Below, piece by piece: positions 30,903 through 43,341 of a DNA stretch of 64,000 nucleotides (positions are counted from its first letter, which is position 1; every line of letters begins with the position of its first letter). Below the pieces are notes generated by a model. It saw only the letters and a program-made list of their open reading frames with translations, made no database searches and had not been told where the DNA came from. Both the position numbers and the translations under genes were made by a program. The stretch is from Macrobrachium rosenbergii (lineage: Eukaryota > Arthropoda > Malacostraca > Decapoda > Palaemonidae). The stretch spans positions 15,033,508-15,097,507 of the forward strand of contig NC_089766.1 in assembly GCF_040412425.1 (NCBI RefSeq), written 5' to 3'.

Positions 30903-32510
30903 AGAGAAATTTTGTAGACTAAGATCTTGACACTTCACAGCTACCTAAAATGATGCAAGTAACAATCAAGTTGCAAGACCAGGAAGACAGGACTATTTAA
31001 CAACCAGACCCATTATCAAAGTGGCAGGGTACAACTCACTAAGGGAAAACTCGTTTTATTGTAACCCATACTCAGGGGTTAGTAGGAAAAATCTATCCTC
31101 CTGGCAAATTATGTAGCAAGACACACGATCTTACTCATATATGATAGGTAAAATGTTTTCTAAAGGGTTATAAAGCTTATTACAAGAGACAACTTAAATA
31201 TAAGGATGATATTTTCTGGTTGTTACCCAACATATAATCCACAGGTTACAAAGGGCAGGATTACTGAAAAGGTGATTAAAGGAAGAGTGGGGGGCAAACA
31301 GAGAAAAAGGCTACTGATGCTGTTCAAAGGAATAGAAAAATTGAGTCAATAGATGCTATGAATTTGCATGAAGGTAAAGTGAAAGATTCATATGAAATTT
31401 TGGAGAGGGCACTTTTCAGCACAATTTTGATGTTTTATTATTCAATGTGTATATTATTGCTATCTAAATGCTGCAAAAAAATCTTACAATGCATCTATTA
31501 AACCTTTCAGATTTTGGGGTGGGGTTTCAAAATTTGTCTGTGGCAGAGCAAGCAATGACCAGTTATGGACATGGCAATATTTCAATTATTAGTCGCTATG
31601 ATCTAACTTTTATGGTATAAAGCTGGTTTTAATGCCATTGTAAAACTGAATACCTGTACTATATCAAAGTATGTTAAAAAAATACAAAACAATAAAAAGG
31701 GAAAGTATAGCTGATATGAAGTTGTGTTGAAAGTTCATTGGCAATCTCAAGTTAGGAATTGAATGACTTCATCAGAATGTCAAAGTGTTAATGATAAGAA
31801 ATTTAACAATACTCTGCATTTGTGAAGTCAACACTACATAGAACTTTAACATTTGTAATCTGGATTATATTACAAGTGGCTGCCCTTGGAGAACTCATGG
31901 ATAAACATTGGGTTACCAGTCAAGGTCGAACTAGTACCGAGGCGTACGTAATTTTCCTCCTGCCTTCCAGTTCTATGGCAATAAGAAACATGCTATCCCA
32001 CCTTACCCTCCAAGTTCAAAATACTCTGCAAATCACATTAATGTTTACTGTAATCTGTCATCCTGAGACCTACTCTGATAAGAGTAACAGCTAAAGCAAG
32101 CACACTGCAGGCATTGCCACCTTATGAAAATCATCTGAAATGACATACTCTATAATATTTTTAACATTTTAAACAAATTCCTGACCAGAGTTGGGATTTA
32201 TTCTAACGATTCAACTTTAAAACACAAAAAGAAATTCCCTCTAAAACACTAAGCCCTGGCAAAATGACACTGCAAACTAATAAAATGTTAAATACACAAA
32301 CCTGATGCTTTTCGTGTGTCACATAATGTGTAGCACCCATTAAGATCAAGTTTTTTGGAAACTTTTTGCAATTTTTTTTCTGAAATCCAACTGCTTGAAA
32401 AAAAATCACACTAAACACTCGAGTCAAATTTGTTTTTCATTTTTTTTCACATACAGACTGGTTGCTACAAGGCAATCTCATGCATCAAATATTAGATATA
32501 AAATACATCA
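30903..32510 (-). other. Part of the 28-kb intron of the minus-strand host gene
   Basis: No exon or element recognised in this part. A 90-codon + frame at 31822-32094 has no supporting features. Confidence 0.45.
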
Positions 32511-32758
32511 CAGGCAGTCCCCAGTTAACGGTAATCTGGTTTTATGGCACTTGTCTAGTGATGAAAATTGGCAATTTTCGGTGGCGAAAATCGCTGATTT
32601 CCGCTTATCGGCACCAACAATTGGGTTTTGGTGCGATACATACCTAACAGTGGTGCTGATAACCGAAAATCGGCAATTTTCAGCGTCGATAAACCTCGAT
32701 TTTCGGTTATCATCACACCGTCAGAACAGCACCCCCACCAATAACCGGGGACTGCCTG
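32511..32758. mobile_element. 248-bp MITE with CAGGCAGTCCCC ends
   Basis: The left end CAGGCAGTCCCCAGTTAACGG is mirrored by the right end ATAACCGGGGACTGCCTG, followed by TA. The left neighbour is CA where TA would be expected. Several inner inverted copies of GATTTTCGGTTATC and CGAAAATCGGCAATTTTC make the whole element highly foldable. It is non-coding. Confidence 0.8.
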
Positions 32759-32794
32759 TACTGGGTATACTTACAGAAATTTATGGTCGAATTA

Positions 32795-32796
<2 letters not shown>

Positions 32797-32839
<43 letters not shown>
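32797..32839. repeat. (A)43 tract
   Basis: Homopolymer A run 38 bp to the right of the MITE. Confidence 0.97.
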
Positions 32840-32843
<4 letters not shown>

Positions 32844-32934
32844 CATATAATTACAAAATACTGCAACAATTTCTAAAGCATAAAGCATTTGCTGTTCACT
32901 CATTACAACCCTGTTCATTATTGCAAATGTTAAA

Positions 32935-35900
32935 GTAATTTATAGTTTTCCTAGGATACAAACCTACAATTTAATAAATAGAGTTTCTCAGCACAAGTCT
33001 GTCTTAACTTAAAACAAAATCCTATTGCCGAGGCCAATGGCCTGACGAGCTCAACTGCCCTGCCTCTCCACTATGATAGATCCCAATTTCACCAACTTGT
33101 CTTCATCAAGATGAAGATTCAGACCCTTTACAATGCCTCAATTACTGCTAATTTTCTGCTATAACAAGATGGTGTAACCATCACGTTGGTGCCACTCTTC
33201 CAGTAATTTCAACCGTTGTCCCCTCATTTTTCATCATACATTTCATTTTCTGTGTTCATTTCTTTCACAGTATGAATTTTTACTTGTTAAATGTAGTCAT
33301 TTACATAATTCCTGTGTTGTGCACCTGGACTGCCATTTTGCTTGTCCCAACCAGTGCTCCTGTGAATTCCTGCCTCCAGTTAATTTTTGGTTGAAATTAT
33401 TACGTTGTTTCTTTTGGTAATGATTATCTTGGAGCTGGGTATTTTTCTGTAGCATGATGGAATTCCTTGACAGCCTTCCATCTGCATTTTGCATTTCAAA
33501 TTCTCAGTTCACAGTAATTGCTGTACTTGTCTTCAGTACTATTTATGCTATTTTGCATTTCAATTTTACTTAACTGGTAACTGCTCAGAAATTACTTCTG
33601 AATTTCTAAAATCTGTTGTTGTAAAACCTTGCAACTGACTGAACTTCAGTATTTGAATTCCAACTGCATCATTTTGCACTGTGAGCTGTGACTTTATAAC
33701 TAAGCATCATATTTCAATTTTATAAGTTAAGGCTGAACAACAATTATCCTTACATAATCAAAATATACATTTGTGTATATAAATATTTTACTGCTGTAGT
33801 ACCGTCATCACTTCCATTATGAGGTTTCAACCTAAGAGAGAAAACACTCTGTAAACCAAGAAATAATTTACCCAGACAACTGATCCAGACATTCTGTCAT
33901 GGTACCAGCTTGTAGAATTAAGAAAGCAGAAATGAAAGTTACTTTCATACAAATATAAATCCTAACTGACATAGAAATGGTCACCTCTTCCTGGATTGAA
34001 TGTAAGGAAATTAAATGTTTACAGTTAAAAAATATAGTTCTGCAGTCCCTAACATGTTAACTATCAAATTTCTATAAAATTAATGTTTCACAAAAGGATG
34101 AAAATACCACAACCAAGAGTTTCTAACACAAAATTAAAACTTTATATGTAAATGGTCAAGATTTTACAGCAAAGCACAATAACTCAAAAAATTCACATAT
34201 GAGCTATTCCAAGAGGTTATAAAACTTCAAACACTAAAACCAACACAAAGTGCACTAGAAACAAAATGTTTTTAAAGAAAGAATTTTTTCATACAAAACT
34301 ATTAATCATATTGCACCCACAATGCATTCTCAAATTTTATGTGACATACACACCACCTGTTTTCCAGACCAAAGCTTAATTGTTCCTATGTGAGCACTTT
34401 GAACCCTTCAGTAGGTACAAACCATCTTCTTCATATTTCACACTGGCTCAAGAAACGAAGGGATGGAAGATGGGCACTCCAGATATGACTGATGAGTTTA
34501 TGGAAAACCTGTATTGTTCAGATTATTCAATTGCTCTATCACATCCAATCAATGATAATATTTGAACAACAATTTATGTGGGAAGTTGAGAAGTCAAGAT
34601 TCCAACTTGAGAGCTAAGTGACTCTGATAACATGGCTTATTTAAGTCACTGGATTTTTAGTAGAAAACCCAAAGAGTAAAGCAAGAAGTTTGTACTGGTC
34701 AAGTGAGAACAGACAGCAACCACTAATCATTCAGGTAAAATGTAAAAGCTCATAACCCTGGTAGACTACATCTCCTAAGATGATAAAGGATGAATACAAG
34801 ATGGTTAAGAGGTGGTGGAAGACAATGACAATTGCAGCTCATGCTGCAGGTAAAATTCTTTACACTCAACCAACAGTTCCAAATTACAATCCTATCAATT
34901 TATTCATTGCATCTCTCAATTAAAAAACTAATTAATGTAGACTGACACGACCAGGTACCCACAATCAAAATTGTTCAAATTTCTATAAATTTCTTTTCAG
35001 GCTAAGGAAGTAGCAAGGGGTCCAATTATGTGAACTGCTACTAACCTATTGGCTTTGTCTTCTGAAACGTCCATGGAGATGACAATTGCCTGTCTCAGCC
35101 AAACAAATTTAGTACTCAAAAGACAAGCATATATCTCTGGCCTGCTGACAGAAAAAGCCTGGATTTGTTACCTCTGTGGTGTCTCAGCCTGTTTAAGTAG
35201 TAGTAAATAACTTGCCAGACAAAGGTTTTGCTGTACTTGGAAGAAGTCAAAAGAAGCAGTGGTATGGTTTTGACTACTGGGTGTCTGGATTTTTTCAATG
35301 AAATCTGGAGCATGAGACAAGACTTGTGAGAGGGCAGACATTTGACCCTTGATTACTGAAACTTGAGAATCTCTTCTACAGGTATAACAAGTCTGAAATT
35401 ACAGTAACAGTGATGACAATATTAATGTTCCTCCTCTGAGGACTAATTCTTACCAGTTAGTGATAGCAAAGGACTTAGGGAGAAATCTTAGTTGTATCAG
35501 TCTCTGTATGTGAAAAGGTTACATGAGACAATGTGAAGGACGCTGAAGCCTGCATGGGAAAAGCAGCTGCGAATCTTGCAGAACCTTCTCTGCCTGTATT
35601 TATGTAAGGAGAGGGAATGTGGATACGACAATGGTTGGTTACATCCATTAGCTTTCATTGGTCTTCCATGCAGAGCTGCCACCTATTATTACATTTAATA
35701 ATGTCATGATGACAAATGAGACAAGAGGCCAGTCAATAGAGACCAAAATGAACTTCACTGTGTGGTCTTGATCTATGGATGACCTCTTTAGAATATTCCT
35801 CCAAGGAAGAGTGCGTACCTTTGCTTGAACTACCACAAGAATGGGACCAAAATGGGAAGAAAAGTCAAAAGACTGTAGTTCCAACAAGGTATATCTCCAA

Positions 35901-36100
35901 CCCTTGGTGGCTGCAACTGGAGGTTCCAGGGAATACGCACAGGGATAGGCAACAAAGGCAGACCAGTTAGAAGCTCACCACTGGCAGGGGCAAAGGAAAA
36001 GAGGCAGCAACAAGGTAGTAAACAAGTAATCAGGACCAGGGGTAAATATAAGCACTGGAAGGGGAAACAGATATAACGTAGAAAAATACACATTCAATGG
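32935..36100 (-). mobile_element. Probable DIRS-type relic E, badly decayed
   Basis: The left boundary region, TTTTCCTAGGATACAAACCTAC at about 32948, resembles the left end of element A (TTTTTCCTAACATACGAACCTAC). About 2 kb further in, minus-strand frames at 34990-35260 recall the recombinase C-terminus. No right terminal repeat or internal complementary region was found, so the limits are approximate and the assignment is tentative. Confidence 0.4.
34990..35290 (-). pseudogene. Tyrosine recombinase relic (DIRS type)
   Basis: The minus-strand translation contains Y-Y-L-N-R-L-R-H-H-R-G-N-K-S-R-L-F-L-S, like the stretch ahead of the catalytic His-x-x-Arg box in DIRS recombinases. Downstream, after stops, it has P-L-A-T-S-L-A, the residue pattern that follows that box (A-T-S-L-A-F in element B). 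The catalytic box itself is degraded. Confidence 0.45.
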
Positions 36101-38847
36101 GACAACTATTATAAACATTTCCAAGACAAAAAATAAGTAAGACTCAGAACCAGCACTTCACACACAAAAAAGCACTAACTACAAAACAACTTTTTCATCA
36201 ATTAGTGAACAACAATACTTTATGGTAAAAATAAGCTGGAAGCAATTACAATCAGCTGGCAGAAGCAACCCTGTTCGGTAGCAAAGCTTAAGGGCAAGTT
36301 TTTCCGAGAAATGGTACAAAAAAGGATGGCTCATTGAAAAGATTAAGAAAAACTGACATTAATGAATGATGATGACTGCAAAATGTACCATAATACTGAC
36401 CATAAAAAATATGGAGATTCTGGTATAGCTGTGGTTGACAGGACACATACATATATTCAATGAGTAAGATAGTTTGTACCTAATGGTAGGTCTGGAGGGT
36501 GTATGGAAGTGATAACTTGTCTTCAGTTTGGGAAACTGTGTCTAGGGACATTCAATATTGTGAACATGGGTACAATAGGACTGACAGGGTTGTGAAGAAA
36601 CAACTGTACTTTTCTAGCCCTTAAAACCTGTTATTAACTTGTTACTTAGCTACAAAATACTATGTTCACACTTCTACAAACAACTCAAGTGTTTACAGCT
36701 ATTTATTGAAATTTCAATTTAATAACCTTCCGTGGCATACCTAAATGAGTACCCATGATATATTTCCAAAACTACGTGATCTACCTTTGCAAATCCTGCT
36801 TGGTGAAAAGAAAACAGCAAGTTTGGTGCTCTAGAAATCTTTATTATCTACTTTACTGTAGCTACACAGAATGCCACCACTGTATGTAAATTCCAGTTTA
36901 CAGACATTTGCTCAGAGATTTTCTGCTACACTTCACCTTCAATTCTACAGTCCAAACTAACAACTTACGATTGAGAAACTCACTGGCTTAGTATCTGCAT
37001 CAAAATACCTGAACTGAAGCACTTTCTCAAACCTTAACCTTCATTTTCTTCACTTAAGTGAAAATCCAGAACTGGTTGGATATATATAAAAAAGTTGCTA
37101 TAAGCTTCATCATCAGAATATTTTCATGGTATATACTACACCACTGAGCAACAGACCATAACATGAAAGATGAGGCTGGTAACCACTCGATTTATCAAAT
37201 CATTTAAAACAATGACTTTTTTCCCTCTACCTTGTGATATATCACATTCTGAGCAGCATTTCTGCAAAGTGGAACAGAAGCAAGCCTTGATCATTCAGAT
37301 GCAGATGATGAAAAGAACAATCAACATTCAAAGTTTGGTTACTGAATTTGGAGGTGTTATCATTCAAATGAAAGACAAAAGGCAATTTAATCCAAAGCAG
37401 AATGAGGAATATGTTAGACCTTGTCTCTCAGTATGGGAAGTTCATTTACTAAATTTCATAACTGAATCAATAGCAGAAGCATGTCACTGCCATTAACAAA
37501 ACTGGCAAATAAGTCATCACAAGGCCATCAGTTCTCCATCATCTATATCTACATGATACGACTCATAAAACAGCGCTATAAACCACAATTTCCCAGTTAA
37601 AAAATAAATAAATAAAAATATAAAAACTGCCTAATATTACTTAAAGGACCTTAACTCAAATATTCAATAGTGCCTCATCCGAGAGTTTAGTTATTGTTAA
37701 TCTAAACAAATAAAATAAAACAGCTATCCAAAAATGTATAGCCTTGAAAAATATCTGTCATTACTTGCCTGACCTGAATATTTCAAAAAGCATGTGTCCA
37801 TTCTCAGTTTCTCCTTAGTTTTACTTTTATAAAGAACTTAAACCAGAACATGAGTACAATTTCTTTTCACTGATTGGGATGGCTTCCCCAAAGGTATGTT
37901 TATTATCTTAAAGGTAAGAAACTTACAAATAAAGTAAATTTCCAATAAGAGAGCTTATATAAATGGCAGAGAACTATTTATGTTTCTTCCGATGATATCT
38001 TTAATAACCACTAATTAAAACTAACAGACACATGCAGTTTTGAGTAGCGTGACTCTAAAGCTCTCATGACACACAGAGTACGTTATATTCTTGAAACCTT
38101 CATCTCTAAAATCATATTGGCTAAATTTAAGAGTAGACAATAAAACGTTCCATCTATGTCACCAAGAGAAATGAGTACTGGACTTTATATGAATCCTCTG
38201 GCAATAACTTCAAAAATTCATAATGCACGTCACCTTTTATCAAAGTGAATATGAGTATTTATTTGCATTTCTCTTTCAGCACTGTCAAAATATCCAACGC
38301 CATTCCAAAATGCAAGAACCATGCAATGCCATAAAAATTAGCACCTCAAAGTTGGTTCTGGGATGTAAATGGATTTGTAAAATGTAAAAATTTCTCAAAT
38401 ATATCCTTGGAACTTGAAATTAAAAACAACGATGAAACTGGAAATATCTAAACATGACAAGAAACAAAGTGCACCTTATTAAAGTTTAAAAAATAAAAAA
38501 ATATAACATGTAATGATATAAAATTTTCCATAAAAAGGCCAGGGTACAGATGGCCTTATATAAAGATTAGCTGGCTCTGACATACTGTAATGTTCTAGAG
38601 GCATGAGTAAAATCATAAATTTAAAAGAAAAAGCTTTCTGAAGGTGTTATTATTGCTTTAGGAAATGAATCTTACCTTTATATTAATGTTATAAGAGTGC
38701 TTGTTAAGTACAGTATTAAACAAGTTATCAAAATCACCATACGCAACGGGGCAACATAAAAGTTACGGTATCTTTCGTAATGCACAAGACCTGCCTACTC
38801 TGAATCTAAACCACGGCAATCGGTGCATTTAAACTTTTGAAGCAAGA
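36101..38847. other. Non-coding DNA in the host intron, nothing recognised
   Basis: AT-rich. A 108-codon + frame at 37170-37496 is isolated, without splice-site or domain support. Confidence 0.45.
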
Positions 38848-38892
38848 TTATGCCTTGGATTTTGGAGTGTTAACGCCATGTTCCACAAGAGT
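38848..38892 (-). other. Candidate alternative terminal exon of a minus-strand gene
   Basis: A minus-strand acceptor with a long pyrimidine tract (TCTTTTCTTTCAG) precedes a short phase-0 frame of 14 residues ending P-K-S-K-A and TAA at 38850-38848. The host exon upstream at 59125-59205 ends in phase 1. Splicing to it would give a different, seven-residue tail and a stop. It may be an unrelated splice-site-like sequence. Confidence 0.2.
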
Positions 38893-40756
38893 CTGAAAGA
38901 AAAGAGAAAGACTAGCTGTGATCTCATGTAGGTCCTGAGTAGATAATAACGAAAAATAATTGAGCACCAACCTTGCACTTTACCTTCTTTCCACCCTATT
39001 ACTCAAAGCTTTTCCCCCTTCCCTTAAACACTTCCAAAACAATTGTCCTATTTTTTTTTCCACCAGCATCTTTCCTATACATTTCAATTCTATGACACTT
39101 ACTTGATATATTAAAGTAGTCAATTTCAACTAAGCATCACCTTACCAGCACGCCAAATAGTCCTAACAAATCATAACTGCAACAAAAATTGTAACACAAA
39201 ACATACAACAGTTACACCCATCTTATGTTCTATGCTCTATATTCTATGAATCTTATTCAATTTGCATTATAAACTTTTTATGCTTATCTAGGGTAAAAAT
39301 TACTAAGTTGGCATAAAAGGAGGGTTTTGACATAAAATATCATTTGATTTAAAAGAAGCACTTTACTACATGTTGTCAATGAATAGTCATAAAATAATGA
39401 AATATAAAAACAACAGGTGCTTACTGAAGACAACTTGGGAATTTCAGTGTAAAACAACGGCTTACACAAGGCTATCTTATTCTACCACCTATAAATGGAG
39501 AAAAAACTGAAATTTTGTCCCTATGCCAAGTATTTATTCCTTAAAGTTTATGTAACTTATATGGAAGACACTGCACACCATGCTGCTGAAAACTTGTGTG
39601 ATTTTAAAATCATCTTAATATTAGGTGTGACAAAGCAGAGAATTCATAAATATGTCTGGAATGTTTGCTTTTATGAGAAACCAAAGCCTTGCCTCCTTAC
39701 AGCAACTTGAACAGTGACTCAAAATACTGCTGTTACTGCAAAAAAATATGCATGAGTCTATCCTGGCATTATGCCAGCTTAATTCAGCAACAGCAATGCC
39801 AGACCATTTACTTACAGCATTAATGACACACCTAACAACTGGACAGATTTCATTAAGTCACAAATCTAATGAACATTATGTATCTTGAGACATCACAAAA
39901 CATGACTATGCCTGTGATACTTTATCTACCGATTCAACACCTGGAAATTGAAACAGGAGCACTTTCTAGTAGTCTTGTAATATACATACATATTAAATTA
40001 TTTTTGGAGAAACAATACTAAAAGCTTCAAGACTACATTTAAAACAAAACACACAGGTAGTATCATTTTCTCATCAGTAAAAGTACTTTCCATAAATTTG
40101 TGCAGTATGGTTTACATATCCAAATTATAAAAGAATACATTAAAAATTGAGAAATGATTCATTTTTTATTTGAAAGAAAAAAAAAATGGGTTATATGTTA
40201 TTGTATCCAATTATGAACTATATGTCATATTTCATCTTGGATAAATGCCAAATCTACAAAATCTTGGATGATTGCCAACATATAAGATATGTGGAATCTA
40301 CCACAAAAAGCAAATGCAAGGAACCCTCAATGCTCTCTTTAAAAGTTTTTATCATGGGTGCATAACATACTTTTCTTCTCCTAACTGTAAAACCAGTATT
40401 TACACATGTACGACACCGTTTCACTAATTCATAAGACTACAAGTTTCTACAATTTTTGCTTTCTGGCACATACGTGATCTGAAACTTGTTGATTTTCTTG
40501 TTTGTGTTTTAGATCTCAACAGCATAGGATCACTTTCCTTCTCATCCCATACTATACCATCTACTATTCATAAATTTCTGTGACAATAGAATTAAAAGCT
40601 GTTACATATATAAATGACTCCAGTGGTAAACAATCATATTTAAGGAAAATTTCTTTTTGAAAGAATAAGCAATGTAAAATATATTGGAGGAATATTCTAT
40701 ATGGGGAAGGAGTAAAAGAAATGTAAACAATTAGACCTCCAAAGCAGTGAAATATA
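38893..40756. other. Non-coding DNA in the host intron, nothing recognised
   Basis: No gene or repeat could be supported between the candidate terminal exon and DIRS element A. Confidence 0.45.
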
Positions 40757-40927
40757 AATTAGAAAGAAATTTGTATTTTTCCTAACATACGAACCTACAC
40801 TTTCATATATGGAGTCATGCTCGCATAGCGCTCATCAGCTGTCTGATTTGTCTCTGAGGAAAAAAAATAAATAAATAAATAAAAAAAAAAAAAAAATAAA
40901 AAAAAAAATAAAAAAAACATCACTAGG

Positions 40928-41644
40928 TGTTAGGATCTTTGGTGGTTCTATGGGCGGTACGGTAGTTACCTGCTTGTTTATTTGGCTAATCCTCTCCCCT
41001 CCCCTCTTATTTTCGCAGGATTGTTGATGTCTGTGGTGGCGTGGCGCCAACTTTTAGTCAGGTTCGGGCAGCAGTAGCGAACAGGTTGTTCTCTTGGGGA
41101 TGAGAACTTTTGAGTACCAGCAGCAGTTTGACTTTGAGGACGTTTCTTGGGCAGCTGGTGTTTGGGCCCAGGCTGGAGCAGCGCACCAATGAAGATGGTT
41201 GTTTGTTGGCCGCAGGTGGAGACCCTGTCGGCGGTTTTGGCTCGGGTGCAGTGGCCCCATGTCCTTGATATTTGGCGAGACGGCAGCAGGACGTCGTGAT
41301 AATACGGCCTGTTGTCGTTAGTTGGTGGACTTCGCTGGAGATGGGCTTTTTTTTTGTATCGACTGCTGCTGGTACTTCTTTTTTTTGGATATAAAGTAAT
41401 ATTGCTTTATTTTTGTGTTTTGTGGCCCGGACCTGGCTCATTTTGTTATGGCTTTCTTTTTGGTTAAGATTTTTATTAAGTTTAATATTAATAAATCTAT
41501 TTTTATAACAATTTCCTGTATTTTTGTTATTCCTCCTTTGTGTGTGCGAGCTGTCGATTAGCCAGAGCAGCCCCAATAGTTTTTCCATCTATAAAGATCC
41601 TGTTTTTTTTTTTTCTTACGGGCCGAGCCACTCGGTTCGTAACA
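40928..41644. mobile_element. 717-bp solo LTR of an LTR retrotransposon
   Basis: Starts TGTTAGGATC and ends TTCGTAACA, giving the complementary ends TGTTA and TAACA (the TG...CA rule). The five bases CTAGG stand on both sides (40923-40927 and 41645-41649), a 5-bp target duplication typical of gypsy- or copia-class integration. An AATAAA lies near 41490. No internal genes remain, so the element was removed by recombination between its two LTRs. A 176-codon frame on the opposite strand across it is spurious. Confidence 0.85.
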
Positions 41645-41762
41645 CTAGGCCTATGGTTGTGTGTGACCCGGGACAGCCTATCTTCTCCCGTTGTGTGAGT
41701 CAGGCCGTCTGCAGTTGTGCTATGTCTCCTATGCAGGGTGGTACACGGAGGGTACATTTATC

Positions 41763-41870
41763 TATATGAAAGCTTAGGTTTGTATGTTAGGAAAAATACA
41801 AATTTCTTTCTAATTTGTTATTTGTTCCAACACTTTTACTATATGAGCCTACGCTTTCATATATGGAGCC
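41763..41870. repeat. Internal complementary region of DIRS element A
   Basis: The first half (ATATGAAAG...TTTCTTTCTAATTT, 41763-41815) is the reverse complement of the extreme left end at 40757-40815. The second half (GTTATTTGTTCCAACAC...TTTCATATATGGAG, to about 41868) matches the reverse complement of the extreme right end near 46430-46475 with decay. Confidence 0.7.
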
Positions 41871-41999
41871 ACACTCTGAAGTGGGCTGACGATCTCTCCT
41901 AGATAAGGAGGTGGAAGTGTGCTTACCAAACTGTCCAATTAAGCATATGTGAAGGTTCATAATATATGAAAACCTTACACATCAAGATCCTCATGATGT

Positions 42000-43020
42000 C
42001 TGTCATGTTGTCTCTTCTCTTTCTGACAGAGCTCCTGCAGGGGCCCTATGTCTTCATATCACTTGTTGGTTCACCGCAATTGGGCCCAGAGTGAAGGTAT
42101 GGAGGTATCCAAGAACCAGTGTGCTATGTCCTTGAGGTAAAAGGAGGTGACCATCATCTGTCTCTTCCAGGCTCCCATATGGAGGTTCTATACCTCTGAT
42201 ATTGTGAGCCCTTACTTTGGTTGTGTAAGGTTCTCTGTTGTGGTCCAGCTGGTATGCCCTCTTAATTACTTCCCTCAGTCAGAAGAATTCAGTGTTCTTC
42301 AAAATCTCCCTCTTCTCTCAACCCATACTTAGGAACAGGGGTTGTATGTCTGAGGTAAGCTCTCAACACCCTTACCGGGCATAATAATATCTCCTTTCCT
42401 TCTTCCACTAAGTCCTTCAAGGAGGGGATGGAAAAACTGGCAAACCTTGGGTCGTGAGTGGATGGGTTCTGGGTTTTCACGATGAACTCTAGAAGGAAAG
42501 TGAACTCCGTAGGCGTCCAACCATGGGAGTGGGTAACACTGTATGAGAGGACATGAAACTCTCCTACCCTCCTTGCCGAGGCTAAGGCCAGCAGGAACAC
42601 TGTCTTCAACGTCAAGTCCCAGTCAGATGCAGGTCCGAAGAGCTTGCAGGGCGTTCGTCTCTGGGAGGATAGGACCCTGATTATGTCCCACTCTGAGGGC
42701 TTTCAGTTTCTAAGGTTGGCAGCTCCTATCAGTTTTTAATCACACTCAGGCCAGGGAGGCCTTTATCCCTTAATTGCTGAGACCGATAGTGACTCCTCCT
42801 GACACAGGAAGAGGAGAAAATCTGCCACATCCTTCACACACGTTTTGGGGGGGATGGAGAGCCATGCCACTGCACCAACAGAGAAAAACTTTCTGTTTTC
42901 CCTGGTACAGTTCCATGGCCTGGGGGGGTTTGGAGATGGTCTTCGCACCTTGTCCTGAAAAACCTTTCTTTCTAAGGAGCAGCTGGATAACCTCCACCCA
43001 TGAAGCTGGAGGGAGGCCAC
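42000..43020 (-). pseudogene. Tyrosine recombinase of DIRS element A, broken
   Basis: The minus-strand frame at 42763-43020 gives the N-terminal SAM-like part (V-K-D-V-A-D-F-L-L-F-L). The frame at 42289-42615 gives the catalytic start L-A-L-A-S-A-R-R-V-G-E-F-H, with the first catalytic Arg in R-R-V. It then gives R-V-L-R-A-Y-L ahead of the expected His-x-x-Arg box. Beyond 42289 the box is replaced by stops, although F-Y-L-K-D (nucleophile region) is still readable. The enzyme would have integrated the circular DNA copy. Confidence 0.7.
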
Positions 43021-43341
43021 TGCTTGATGATACTTCCTGCTGTGTTATTGCTTCAGTAGGGTCGGGGTGAGAGGAGCTCCCTCGGTATGTCCACTAGCAG
43101 GTGGAGAAGACATGGGGCAACTTTGGAGCTACGAGTGTCATTCTCAACCCTTGGAACACAAAAAGCCTACTGATGATCCTCCTCAGTTGGCTGAATGGGG
43201 GAAAGATGTACACGTCCAGGTCATTCCAAGGGTTCTGGAAGGTACTTGTAGGGCAGCTCTTTGGTTAGGGACCAGAGAACAGTACAGGGAAGCTTGTTCC
43301 TTGCTGTGGCAAATGGGTCGACAGCTTTTACAACCCGTCTG

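Noticed and set aside
41058..41588. 176-codon minus-strand frame
   Set aside because: It lies entirely inside the solo LTR, starts and ends without relation to any gene, and shows no domain.
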